Origin: Rickettsia felis URRWXCal2
Lineage (GTDB): Bacteria > Pseudomonadota > Alphaproteobacteria > Rickettsiales > Rickettsiaceae
DNA: 64,000 nucleotides
Assembly: GCA_000012145.1 (NCBI GenBank)
Contig: CP000053.1
Coordinates: 1 to 64,000, forward strand
Direction: 5' to 3'
Shown here one piece after another: positions 9,457-17,356 of this stretch. Both the position numbers and the translations under genes were made by a program. Under the pieces are notes generated by a model. It was given only the letters and a program-made list of their open reading frames with translations. It was not told where the DNA came from and made no database searches. Every line of letters begins with the position of its first letter. Within the stretch, counting starts at the first letter, position 1.

Positions 9457-10440
9457 ATGTTAGAAATAAACAACTTAGCCTTTGCAGGTGGTGGAGTAAA
9501 AGTCATAGCGTATGCAGGGGCTCTAAAGGCATTAAAAGACAAAGATTGTTTAAAAAATGTCTAAAAAGTAGTTGAAGCTTCCGGTGGTGCAATAGCTGCT
9601 TTCTCCATAGCACTAGGATATCAACCGGAAGAAATTGAGGATATACTTAAGAAAATTGATTTTAATAAATTCTCAGATCATACTAGTAAATGGGATGAAG
9701 TGTATAATCTTGTATTCTACGGAGGGTTAAATTCTGAGAAATATCTAGAAGGATTTTTAGGGCAATTATTAAAAGATAAGGGATTTGACCCCGAAATTAC
9801 TTTTAAACAGCTACATGATAGTCAAAAAACAAATATAGATTTATACGTAGTGTGTACTAATCTCAGTACTCAATTTCCGGAAATTCTATCTTATGAAAAT
9901 GCTCCTGATGAGAAAGTCGTAAAATTCGTACATGCTTCTGGTGCTTTTCCTATATATTTTCAGCCCGTACAAAAAACTGTTCAAGGAGTAGTTTCAACAT
10001 ATGTGGATGGTGGAGTTACGAATAATTACCCGGTTGAGGTGTTTGATGATAAAACTGCGGCACGAAGTCTTCCTCAAACAGATAATAAAAATTATAAAAC
10101 TCTTGGGTTTAAACCAATCAATAAGGAAATATTAGAAGCTTATCAGAATGGCACAGAACCTAAACCGTTTGTGGATACTACTACTGTTGTGGATCAACTA
10201 TATGCGTTAGCTGAAGTTCTCACAAGTTCTGACTTGATAAGTTGTTTTCAGAATCATGATAGAACAGTTTTTATTGATGATCATAATATATCAGCTTTAA
10301 GTTTTGATATCACAGCTGAACAAAAAGAAGCATTAATAAATTCAGGTTATTCTGCAACTTGTGACTATGTGACGAGAATGGAAAATATAATGCTTGCAGG
10401 ACTAGCAGTAAACGATTCTAGTGATAGCCTTGTATTATAA
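9457..10440 (+). pseudogene. Patatin-like phospholipase, interrupted by an in-frame TAA
   Basis: Patatin-like lipid acyl hydrolase family, secreted phospholipase A2-type effectors in Rickettsia. The full frame from the ATG at 9457 gives 327 codons: AFAGGGVKVIAYAGAL is the oxyanion-hole glycine-rich motif and YVDGGVTNNYP carries the catalytic Asp (DGG). Codon 36 is TAA (9562-9564), seven residues before the nucleophile Ser, so the longest open frame, from 9700, lacks both the oxyanion loop and the Ser. The nucleophile motif reads EASGG rather than GxSxG, a second defect. The remainder is intact, suggesting recent inactivation. I cannot tell pat1 from pat2. Confidence 0.8.
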
Positions 10441-10497
10441 CAATGCGAGTTGATAACCCACTATTCGCTTTAATCTTGTTGTGTGGATCAATTTTTC

Positions 10498-10617
10498 CGT
10501 CATTGCGAGAAGAATTACGTAGTAATTCGACGAAGCAATCCAGTAAAAAATTCTGATTTACAGAATTTTTTTATTGTTTTTCTGAATTGCAACAATGCTT
10601 CGCTCCTCGCAATGACG
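10498..10617. repeat. Family B palindrome
   Basis: CGTCATTGCGAG through CTCGCAATGACG, 120 bp, with AATTCTGATTTACAGAATT-like palindromic sequence at its centre. It is preceded by TTGTTGTGTGGATCA, a variant of the flanking motif seen at other copies. Confidence 0.85.
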
Positions 10618-10665
10618 ATTTGACGTCTATGCGAGCGATACCAATTTTTAAAATTAATAATCATA

Positions 10666-10693
10666 TTGACTTGTTTAGAGTTTTGCTTAGAAT
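10666..10693 (+). promoter_or_regulatory. Candidate sigma-70 promoter for the structured leader
   Basis: TTGACT (10666-10671) and TAGAAT (10688-10693) separated by 16 bp. It is the best promoter-like match ahead of the small ORF at 10946. If it is used, the transcript would start near 10700 and the 5' strand of the first stem (10694-10698) might be excluded. Confidence 0.4.
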
Positions 10694-10946
10694 CATCTTG
10701 GAACAGTTACGACTGTTCAGGAGCTTCAAAACTCCTTTAGAGATGGTTAGTATTATCCATAAAAATACAATCCTCGGCTTTGTCACGGTCGGGGGGATTT
10801 TAGCTATACAATAGGGTTTAAAGTGCAAACTTTAAACCTAAAGGCTATTATGACTGTTCTCTAACGGTTTTTGAACTCCCTGGCCACCATAAAATATTTT
10901 GTGGTGGTAAAATTTAATTATTTAAGTTTGGAGGACTAAACCGTTA
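10694..10946 (+). ncRNA. Candidate structured leader RNA upstream of a 100-residue ORF
   Basis: Consecutive stems are visible. CATCT/AGATG (10694-10698, 10741-10745) encloses GAACAGT-TACG-ACTGTTC (10701-10718) and AGGAG/CTCCT (10719-10736). AATCCTC/GGGGATT (10769-10799) is followed by TTT. GGTTTAAAG/CTTTAAACC sits near 10815-10838 and CCACCATAAAATATTTTGTGGTGG at 10884-10907. The last stem, TAACGGTTT (10862-10870) with AAACCGTTA (10938-10946), plus CTCC with GGAG (10930-10933), would mask the Shine-Dalgarno and start codon. I know of no riboswitch class with this layout. Structure was judged by eye only. Confidence 0.45.
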
Positions 10947-11248
10947 TGAACACTAAAACCGCAGCAGAAAGAATAGCTATTATTGAACCATATCTAGATT
11001 TTATCATTAAAGATAAAGACTTATTACGTGAAATTTATCCGAATGGCATAAATGGGGAATTAAAAATAGAACTTATTTTAGCTAAAAAACCTTACAACAC
11101 ATATGCTTACTATAAATTAATCAGAAATTTATTCAAATTACCACACCGAAAAATTATACTTATAATCGATAAACAACTTTTAAAAGCATCTCTTGGCTTA
11201 TTTCGTTCAATTATTCTCGGCACTTTAATTATATCTAAACTTAGTTAA
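10946..11248 (+). CDS. Hypothetical small protein, 100 residues
   Basis: Not recognised. It starts with ATG behind a strong GGAGG (10930-10934) at 11 bp spacing, which favours a real gene. The first 80 residues are mixed charged and hydrophobic (MNTKTAAERIAIIEPYLDF...), and the last 20 are more hydrophobic with only weak membrane potential. No cysteines and no signal peptide. The ribosome binding site is predicted to be sequestered by the upstream leader stem, so expression may be controlled at translation. It lies between a broken patatin and an ankyrin gene, an accessory setting. Confidence 0.55.
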   Translation: MNTKTAAERIAIIEPYLDFIIKDKDLLREIYPNGINGELKIELILAKKPYNTYAYYKLIRNLFKLPHRKIILIIDKQLLKASLGLFRSIILGTLIISKLS

Positions 11249-11387
11249 AATTTTTATCTATGATAAGAATGATTTTGTATTGAATATACGAGCTTTAAAA
11301 AGTAACGAAAATTACTTTTTGTCATATAAAATTAATTACTTTAAAAAACTGATTAATTGGTAGTAATTGAAAACACGCTCGATGTCA

Positions 11388-11563
11388 TTCCCGCAAAAGC
11401 GGGGTGTTGTTGCATGGCTACCAAATCGTCATTGCGAGGAGCGAAGCGACGTGGCAATCCAGAAAATAATTAAAAAAATTCTGATTTACAGAATTTTTTC
11501 TGGATTGCTTCGTCGAATTACTATGTAATTCTTCTCGCAATGACGAAAAACTGAGCCATGCAA
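11388..11563. repeat. Family A fragment and family B palindrome with TTGTTGCATGG flanks
   Basis: An ATGTCATTCCCGC fragment with CCCGCaaaaGCGGG is followed by GTTGTTGCATGGCT. A full family B element lies at 11427-11545, followed by AGCCATGCAACAAC. The GTTGTTGCATGGCT pair is a perfect 14-bp inverted repeat around B. Apart from this, the 352-bp gap 11249-11600 shows no gene. Confidence 0.75.
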
Positions 11564-11600
11564 CAACGCTAATCACTGCCGCTAAATGCCTCCTTTTTTA

Positions 11601-12578
11601 TTAATTCTCTCCAAGCAACACAGCATCTACCCCCCATTTTTCATTTTCTAAGTGGGAGATGATACAACATATTGCTTCTTTTGGTAAGCATGATAAATGT
11701 AAAGAAGAAGTTTCAAAAGCCGGTTGAATTATTTTACATACTCCTGCAATAGCAAAGAGATGTAATTTTATAAAATTATTCATTGTTTTTATCATAGATT
11801 CAGGGGTATTAGTAGATTCAGGATCATTATTTTGTTCTTGTAAATAAGATGCTAATAGCTCCTTATTTACTTTTATTTTTTTATAGAATTTTGTAGCCCA
11901 TACAATTTTAAAAAAATTATCTACGCCCTTTTTTACGTGATCTTTTTTTAAAAAAGATTTATTTATAAATGAAGCTAAACTTTTTAATAATTTTTCTTGT
12001 AATAGCTTTATTGTTTTTGTTGTATCGGCAAATGCATGGTCCGTATCTGCGTAGCTTGCAGTTGTATTTCCCTCATTATCAGCATGAATAATCATCTCAG
12101 GCGGCATCAGATTAATAAACATTTTAGAAACTGTTGTCATGCCTTTTTTGGCTGCAAGCATTAACAATGTCCTTCCGCAGTTATCAATAGCGTTAATATT
12201 TTCCTTAGACATTTTTGGAATAAGCTCTATACAAACACTATCTAAATCACGCCACATAGCCTTTACTAATGCAGGCTGACCACGTATATTCTCGATCATA
12301 TTAATAGCCTCGTCAGACATCTTAGGAATAAGCTTTAAACAAGCTTCTTCTAAACCTGCATCAGCAGCTAAAATTAAGGTTGTATTACCATTCTCATCGG
12401 ATTGATTAAATAAATTAGTATTTTTTATTTTATCAATTAATTTTTCAACTTCTTTTTTATCGCTATCTTTTGCGGTTATTACACGCGTTAATTTTTCTAG
12501 TAAAGATATTAGTTGATTATATAATATTTCATCTGATTCTTCATGTATTCCAAAAAATTTTTTCACGCTTGTAAACAT
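11601..12578 (-). CDS. Ankyrin-repeat protein with F-box-like C terminus
   Basis: Probable host-directed or protein-binding ankyrin protein of 325 residues. Ankyrin-type repeats occur at about residues 55-170 (DENGNTTLILAADAGLEEAC, DNCGRTLLMLAAKKGM, DNEGNTTASYAD). A helical middle region follows. The C terminus contains LPKEAICCIISHLENEKW (about 298-315), which fits the F-box/PRANC consensus LPxEhxxxIhxxL. AGGA precedes the ATG at 12578. No signal peptide; ankyrin effectors of this group usually leave by type I or IV secretion. The ankyrin call is firm, the F-box reading is inference. Confidence 0.75.
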   Translation of the reverse strand: MFTSVKKFFGIHEESDEILYNQLISLLEKLTRVITAKDSDKKEVEKLIDKIKNTNLFNQSDENGNTTLILAADAGLEEACLKLIPKMSDEAINMIENIRGQPALVKAMWRDLDSVCIELIPKMSKENINAIDNCGRTLLMLAAKKGMTTVSKMFINLMPPEMIIHADNEGNTTASYADTDHAFADTTKTIKLLQEKLLKSLASFINKSFLKKDHVKKGVDNFFKIVWATKFYKKIKVNKELLASYLQEQNNDPESTNTPESMIKTMNNFIKLHLFAIAGVCKIIQPAFETSSLHLSCLPKEAICCIISHLENEKWGVDAVLLGEN

Positions 12579-12717
12579 AATTTATCCTTATTAAATTCTA
12601 TAATTTTTAATATTTTGTTAAAAATCAACAAAAATATGAATATATCATAATAAAGGGCTTTAAGAATGCAATAGATATTTAATCGAAGATATAAAGAAAG
12701 TGGAGTTTAAATAAGAA

Positions 12718-12793
12718 TGGTGGCCACGGTTGGAATTGAACCAACGACACAAGGATTTTCAGTCCTTTGCTCTACCGACTGAGCTACGTGGCC
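12718..12793 (-). tRNA. tRNA-Phe (GAA)
   Basis: 76 nt including an encoded CCA. The acceptor GGCCACG pairs with CGTGGCC, the D-arm is AGCTCAGTCGGTAGAGC, the anticodon loop is CTGAAAA with anticodon GAA, and the T-arm is GTTGGTTCAATTCCAAC. All four stems pair. Confidence 0.97.
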
Positions 12794-12848
12794 ATGTATA
12801 CTCGTATTATTTGAAAAATTGGCTACAAGGTCTCAAAATATGTCAAAT

Positions 12849-12969
12849 CGTCATTGCGAGAAGAATTACGCAGTAATTCGACGAAGCAATCCAGTTAAAA
12901 ATTCTGATTTACAGAATTTTTTTTAATCCTTTTCTGGATTGCCGCGTCGCTTCGCTCCTCGCAATGACG
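12849..12969. repeat. Family B palindrome between tRNA-Phe and dusB
   Basis: CGTCATTGCGAG through CTCGCAATGACG, 121 bp. It fills much of the 323-bp gap 12794-13116; the rest is A+T-rich sequence upstream of dusB with no gene. Confidence 0.85.
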
Positions 12970-13116
12970 ATTTGGTATCTACGCAATGACGGAAAAACCA
13001 AATACAACAATAAGCTTATAATAGATTAATCGGCTTTTGTCTATTCTTAATTAGTAATATTAGACAAAAATACTTAATTATGATATTATAAGCGTTTATT
13101 TTTATAACGGTTTTTT

Positions 13117-14094
13117 ATGATCAAAATCGGCGATATAGAACTTTCTTCAAATGTAATTCTTGCTCCAATGTCTGATATTACGGACTTAGAATTTAGAAAA
13201 TTGGTAAAAAGATTCGGTGCAGGGCTTGTAGTTTCTGAGATGATAGCAAGTCGGGCAATGGTTGTAAAATCTAGGCAGTCAATGCAAAAATGTGCTATCG
13301 TGCATGACGATCCGACAAGTGCATGCGTGCAGCTAGCCGGCTGTGAGCCGAATGTAATAGCTGAAGCTGCTAAAATGAACGAGGATATGGGGGCAAAAAT
13401 TATCGATCTTAATTTTGGTTGTCCGGCGAAAAAGGTAGTAGGCGGTTATGCAGGTTCGGCTCTAATGAGGGACGAGCAGTTGGCAGCTAAGATTTTTGAA
13501 GCTACCGTTAAAGCGGTTAAGATTCCGATAACGGTTAAAATGCGTATGGGGTGGGATGATAATACGAAAAACGCTCCGGATTTAGCCAAAATTGCCGAAA
13601 GTTCAGGTGTTCAGATGGTTACCGTTCACGGTAGAACTAGATGTCAGTTTTACTCCGGTAATGCCGATTGGGATTTTATACGATCAGTTAAGGAAGCCGT
13701 AAAAATTCCGGTTATTGCTAACGGTGACATCACTAATTTTGCTAAAGCAAAAGAAGCCCTGCAAAAATCCGGTGCAGACGGTATTATGGTCGGTAGAGGA
13801 GCATACGGCAAACCTTGGCTTGTTTCACAAATTGCACATTACCTTAAAACCGGCGAAGAAAAACCTGCCCCCTCTATAGCAGAGCAGCTAGATATCGTAA
13901 CCGAGCATTATAACGCAATACTTGATTATTACGGCGAATCTGTGGGCGTACCTATTGCTCGTAAGCATATTGGTTGGTATAGTAGCGGTTTGCCGAGTTC
14001 GGCAGAGTTTAGAGGTGCCGTTAATTTGATGAACGACCCCGCAGAGGTAAAAGAGAAAATTGCAGAATTTTATACGAGCGTTATGAAAGAGTAA
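13117..14094 (+). CDS. dusB: tRNA-dihydrouridine synthase (DusB/NifR3 family)
   Basis: FMN- and NADPH-dependent reduction of uridine to dihydrouridine in the tRNA D-loop. The 325-residue TIM barrel has N-terminal [16 protein letters not shown], the catalytic-Cys motif [20 protein letters not shown] near residues 98-117, the tRNA/FMN-binding [14 protein letters not shown] and VIANGDI, and [13 protein letters not shown] near 225. It is complete. In many alphaproteobacteria dusB heads the ntr operon, but here it stands alone, followed by a palindromic repeat. Confidence 0.93.
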   Translation: MIKIGDIELSSNVILAPMSDITDLEFRKLVKRFGAGLVVSEMIASRAMVVKSRQSMQKCAIVHDDPTSACVQLAGCEPNVIAEAAKMNEDMGAKIIDLNFGCPAKKVVGGYAGSALMRDEQLAAKIFEATVKAVKIPITVKMRMGWDDNTKNAPDLAKIAESSGVQMVTVHGRTRCQFYSGNADWDFIRSVKEAVKIPVIANGDITNFAKAKEALQKSGADGIMVGRGAYGKPWLVSQIAHYLKTGEEKPAPSIAEQLDIVTEHYNAILDYYGESVGVPIARKHIGWYSSGLPSSAEFRGAVNLMNDPAEVKEKIAEFYTSVMKE

Positions 14095-14117
14095 GCGTTG
14101 TTGAGTAGATACAAGGG

Positions 14118-14248
14118 CGTCATTGCGAGGAGCGAAGCTTTGCTGCAATCCAGTTAAATAATTAAAAAAATTCTGTAAATCAGAATTTTTAACTGGATTG
14201 CTTCGTCAATTACTTTGTAATTTACTTTGTAATTTCCTCGCAATGACG
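14118..14248. repeat. Family B palindrome
   Basis: CGTCATTGCGAG through CTCGCAATGACG, 131 bp, with a short internal duplication (AATTACTTTGT repeated near 14210-14232). It adds spurious N-terminal codons to the following frame. Confidence 0.85.
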
Positions 14249-14269
14249 GATAAACAGGTCCACGTAACA

Positions 14270-15212
14270 ATGCTTGAATGGGTAGTAAAGAGAAATATTT
14301 TAAGTTATATTTTTATAATATTGTTTTTTAATTTAAGTTATGCGGATGAAAAAGCAGCAATTATAACTGATTATAAACCGGTATTTTTGCCTGTAATTGC
14401 TGAGAATAAAAAAATAAAAATCGCTATTCGTTCTTATTTAAATAATGAAAAATCATATTTCGTTTTAGTAGATCCAAATTCTTTTAAAACTGAGCTAGTC
14501 TTACAAGAGCTGGTAATTTTACCTACGAATAAAACAGAAAAAGAAAATCTTCTAAAAAAATTAAATAAAACTCTGCACCTTATATACTGCAAAATTACGG
14601 TGCTACGAGTAGCATGTATAAAGTAAAAGGGCAGTTCTTGACAGTTGATATGTGTCCTTCTTCCAAAAGCTTTGAAGAAGATTTTTTAAAAAGCTCGTAG
14701 AATTATCGAGCAAACTAAATAAACCTATTCCGATTGCTATATGTGTTTCAGGCTTATGGATTAATAAGCATACTGAAGAGTTCTTATGGTTATTAAAGCA
14801 ACAAGAAAACGGTTATTTACAAATAACATGGGTTAATCATTCATTTAGTCATCCTTACTTTAAAGATAAACCTCTTGAAGATAATTTTCTTCTTTCCAAT
14901 AAAGATGATTTTGAAAATGAAGTATTAGAAGCAGGGAAAATATTAGTAAGTTATAATATTGCTCCGTCACCTTTCTTTCGTTTCCCCGGATTAGTTTCTG
15001 ATCAAACATTAATAGAAAAGCTAAAAGATTTAGGATTTATTCCGCTTGGTAGCAATGCTTGGCTTGCTAAAGGCGAAAAAGTTCAAGACGGCTCTTTCAT
15101 ATTAGTACACGGTAATAGTAACGAAAAAGCCGGAATAGATTTAATTATGCCGATGTTACCGGAATTAAAGTTACTTCCTATTAAAAAGGCGTTTTTATTA
15201 CGTGACAATTGA
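14270..15212 (+). pseudogene. Polysaccharide deacetylase-like protein, two frameshifts
   Basis: NodB-fold polysaccharide deacetylase-like exported protein. The N terminus MLEWVVKRNILSYIF... is a signal peptide ending near SYADE. The first frame runs to about 14570, then shifts into a second frame ([17 protein letters not shown]...) that ends in TAG at 14698-14700. It shifts again in an A-run near 14687-14693 into a third frame ending TGA at 15210-15212. The third frame holds [11 protein letters not shown], the HSxxH metal-site motif, and PFFRFPG. Restoring one base at each lesion would give one protein of about 313 residues. Confidence 0.75.
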
Positions 15213-15245
15213 TTAGTTAAATATTAATAATTAGGATCTATCATA

Positions 15246-15274
15246 TTGATAATAGCTATCATAGCTAATATAAT
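15246..15274 (+). promoter_or_regulatory. Toxin-antitoxin promoter with embedded palindromic operator
   Basis: TTGATA (15246-15251) and TATAAT (15269-15274) are separated by exactly 17 bp. The spacer contains TAGCTAT-C-ATAGCTA (15253-15267), a perfect 7-bp inverted repeat, the expected place for autorepression by a Phd/YefM antitoxin dimer. It lies about 30 bp upstream of the antitoxin start. Confidence 0.75.
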
Positions 15275-15302
15275 AATTATACAAACTGGATAAAGTAATA
15301 AT

Positions 15303-15551
15303 ATGAAAAGCATCAGTAGTAAAGAAGCTCAAAATCATTTTGGAGAGTTAATGAATCAGGCAGTAAAATCACCAGTAGTTATAAATAAATATGGTAAACC
15401 TACAGTGGTTCTTATATCGCATGAAGAATATGAGAAATTTAATCAGCTTGAAGATATGTACTGGGCAATGCAAGCAAAAAATGCAAGTAAAAGTGGCTTT
15501 TTATCAGAGAACGAGAGTAAAGATTTTTTAAATAAGATATTAAAGGAATAA
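15303..15551 (+). CDS. Phd/YefM family antitoxin
   Basis: DNA-binding antitoxin of 82 residues. The N terminus MKSISSKEAQNHFGELMNQA and KYGKPTVVLISHEEYE are the characteristic Phd/YefM fold, and the polar C-terminal tail (residues 55-82) would wrap the toxin. It precedes the toxin by 2 bp and has a near-consensus promoter with an operator inside. Complete and likely functional. Confidence 0.88.
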   Translation: MKSISSKEAQNHFGELMNQAVKSPVVINKYGKPTVVLISHEEYEKFNQLEDMYWAMQAKNASKSGFLSENESKDFLNKILKE

Positions 15552-15553
15552 AT

Positions 15554-15832
15554 ATGACTTTAATATTATCAAAAAGTTCACAAAAGTTTATTGAAAAGTT
15601 AGATATAAAGCAAGCACGACAAATAGCAATTAAGATTAAAGAATTGTATGAATTAATAAATCATCCTAATGATAGTAAGCTTTTAAAAAGCTCGGCAGAA
15701 CAATACTATAGAGTTGATGTAGGAGAATTTAGAATAATTTATCAAAAAGATAAAATTAAAACATGTATTTTTCTTATAGGAAAAAGAAATGATGGAGAAG
15801 TTTATAAGTTATTTAAAAGAAAAATTAAATAG
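15554..15832 (+). CDS. RelE/ParE superfamily toxin
   Basis: 92 residues with the RelE/ParE fold. The central segment YYRVDVGEFRIIYQ and the C-terminal IFLIGKRNDGEVYK are typical. RelE relatives cut mRNA in the ribosome and ParE relatives poison gyrase; the sequence does not settle which. It is co-transcribed with the antitoxin (2-bp gap). The frame is intact, so the pair may be active. Confidence 0.85.
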   Translation: MTLILSKSSQKFIEKLDIKQARQIAIKIKELYELINHPNDSKLLKSSAEQYYRVDVGEFRIIYQKDKIKTCIFLIGKRNDGEVYKLFKRKIK

Positions 15833-15839
15833 TTCGTAC

Positions 15840-16355
15840 TTATAATTCAATTTTTCTAGTAGGACTTTTATCTCTTTGAATATCAAGCTTTGTACTAAAT
15901 AACGGAGAAGCTTGTAAAAAATCAATAAGGGAAGATTCTGACGAATTTGTTATAATGCTACACAAACGTTTATTTTCGTCTAATACTTCTAGATTTACCT
16001 CGATTAAAGGCGGGGTAAGTAAATGCTTAATAATTTCAGACCATTCTATTAAAATTAAATTGCCGTTTAATGCCTCTTCAAATCCAAGTTCATAAATTTC
16101 TTCAGGTGATTTAAGACGATAAAGATCATAATGATAAATAGTAAAGTTGGAAGTTTTATATGTTTGTAGTAAGTTAAAAGTCGGGCTTATAATGTTTGTA
16201 TTTTCACCGCAAAAATGTTTAATAATTTCACGGCAAAAAAATGTTTTACCGGCTCCAAGGTCACCGTTAAGTAAAACTATATCATTTGGTTTTAAGCTTT
16301 GTGCTAAAAGTTTTGCAAGCTTCTTTGTCTCTTCTTCGTTATTTAATATAAGCAT
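15840..16355 (-). CDS. tsaE: tRNA threonylcarbamoyladenosine biosynthesis ATPase TsaE
   Basis: P-loop ATPase that works with TsaB and TsaD to make t6A37 in tRNA. The 171 residues include Walker A LLNGDLGAGKTFFCREI (about residues 31-47), SPTFNLLQTY, and HYDLYRLKSPEEIYELGFEE, all TsaE hallmarks, and IEWSE near residue 110. It overlaps the end of the znuA-like gene by 13 bp. The C-terminal 30 residues are unusual for the family. Confidence 0.92.
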   Translation of the reverse strand: MLILNNEEETKKLAKLLAQSLKPNDIVLLNGDLGAGKTFFCREIIKHFCGENTNIISPTFNLLQTYKTSNFTIYHYDLYRLKSPEEIYELGFEEALNGNLILIEWSEIIKHLLTPPLIEVNLEVLDENKRLCSIITNSSESSLIDFLQASPLFSTKLDIQRDKSPTRKIEL

Positions 16356-17356
16356 TTTTTAACTTGATTAATCATTTGTAAATATTGGTTCTGAAAAGTG
16401 CTTGAATTAATATTTTTCACATTCCAATTTTCGCTATTTAATATTATTATCTTAGCATTTAATTTGTCGTATAACCGTGAATTTTGTTCGCTACTTAAAA
16501 CAAGACATTTGTTATTAGACTCTTTAATTAAATCTTCTAGCTTGCGTATATATCGTAGGCTTTTTTGGCTTTCACTATATAATTTTGAAGTTTTAATATT
16601 AGTATTAACAAAAAAATACTCGCTACTGTCACTTAATAAAATTACGTCTTTTATCGTTGCAAATTCATTATTTTTAATTTCTTGTAGCTTGTTTAATTCT
16701 TTAAGTGCTGCTGAAAGGTTATTATTAATATCTTCTTGTAGCTCAGGAAAATTTTTACTAAATATTCGTGCAAATTCTTGTAGCAAAATTCTTACATTAT
16801 CAAGATCAAGCCAAATATGCCAATTATAGTCAAATGATTTGAATTCACTTCCATCGTCACTTGTCGCTCTCCTATTAGTTATAGGCTTCGCTCCTCGCTC
16901 CTTGTAATTAAATCCAACTGATTTGACTATATCTTTTATAATAGTTAAAGATTTAATATCACTAATTTTAATAATGTTTTTGCTATGATTATCAATTAAT
17001 TTCTCGGCAAAACCGTCAAATTGTTCATTAATATAAATAGCTATATCGGCATTTTTGACTTTTACTAAATCACTGGGTTTTATATTATAATGATGAGGAC
17101 AGTCGCTACTAATAGCTAAACTTTCTATATCGGCTTTATCTTTAACAAGCATCGAAACAATACTAGCAATTGGCGTAATACTTACAACTATTTTAGGCTT
17201 AGCGTAGCTAGTAAGGCTGAAGAAGGTGAGATATAATAAAATTGTCATTGCGAGCGACTGAAAGGAGCGTGGCAATCTCAGGATTTTGGTGCGAGATTGC
17301 TTCGTCAAAATTTTCAATTTTTCCTCGCAATGATGGTTTAACACACTATCTCTCAT
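16343..17356 (-). CDS. znuA: ZnuA-like metal ABC transporter substrate-binding protein
   Basis: Periplasmic zinc/manganese-binding protein (cluster A-1). After the signal sequence MTILLYLTFFSLTSYAKP, PKIVVSITPIASIVSML and CPHHYNIKPSDL carry family-typical residues, and WHIWLD corresponds to the conserved metal-ligand region. The start at 17356 overlaps the cca stop as ATGA, which favours coupling. However, residues 8 to about 36 are a translated family B palindrome, so the ATG at 17248 just before the signal peptide is a plausible start. A second insertion-like stretch (KERGAKPITNRRATSDDG, about residues 152-169) replaces the usual metal-rich loop. No permease or ATPase gene is adjacent. Confidence 0.82.
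   Translation of the reverse strand: MRDSVLNHHCEEKLKILTKQSRTKILRLPRSFQSLAMTILLYLTFFSLTSYAKPKIVVSITPIASIVSMLVKDKADIESLAISSDCPHHYNIKPSDLVKVKNADIAIYINEQFDGFAEKLIDNHSKNIIKISDIKSLTIIKDIVKSVGFNYKERGAKPITNRRATSDDGSEFKSFDYNWHIWLDLDNVRILLQEFARIFSKNFPELQEDINNNLSAALKELNKLQEIKNNEFATIKDVILLSDSSEYFFVNTNIKTSKLYSESQKSLRYIRKLEDLIKESNNKCLVLSSEQNSRLYDKLNAKIIILNSENWNVKNINSSTFQNQYLQMINQVKKCLY
17244..17335. repeat. Family B palindrome within the znuA-like N-terminal coding region
   Basis: GTCATTGCGAGCGACTG through CTCGCAATGATGG, 92 bp. It is open in the znuA frame and sits between the coupled start codon and the signal peptide. Confidence 0.8.

Noticed and set aside
10694..10801. tmRNA, RNase P RNA or 6S RNA
   Set aside because: None of the conserved segments of these RNAs that I know are present; only generic stems.
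10587..10814. 75-codon frame starting in a family B element
   Set aside because: Begins in repeat sequence, then crosses the hairpin-rich leader region; better explained as structured RNA or leader.
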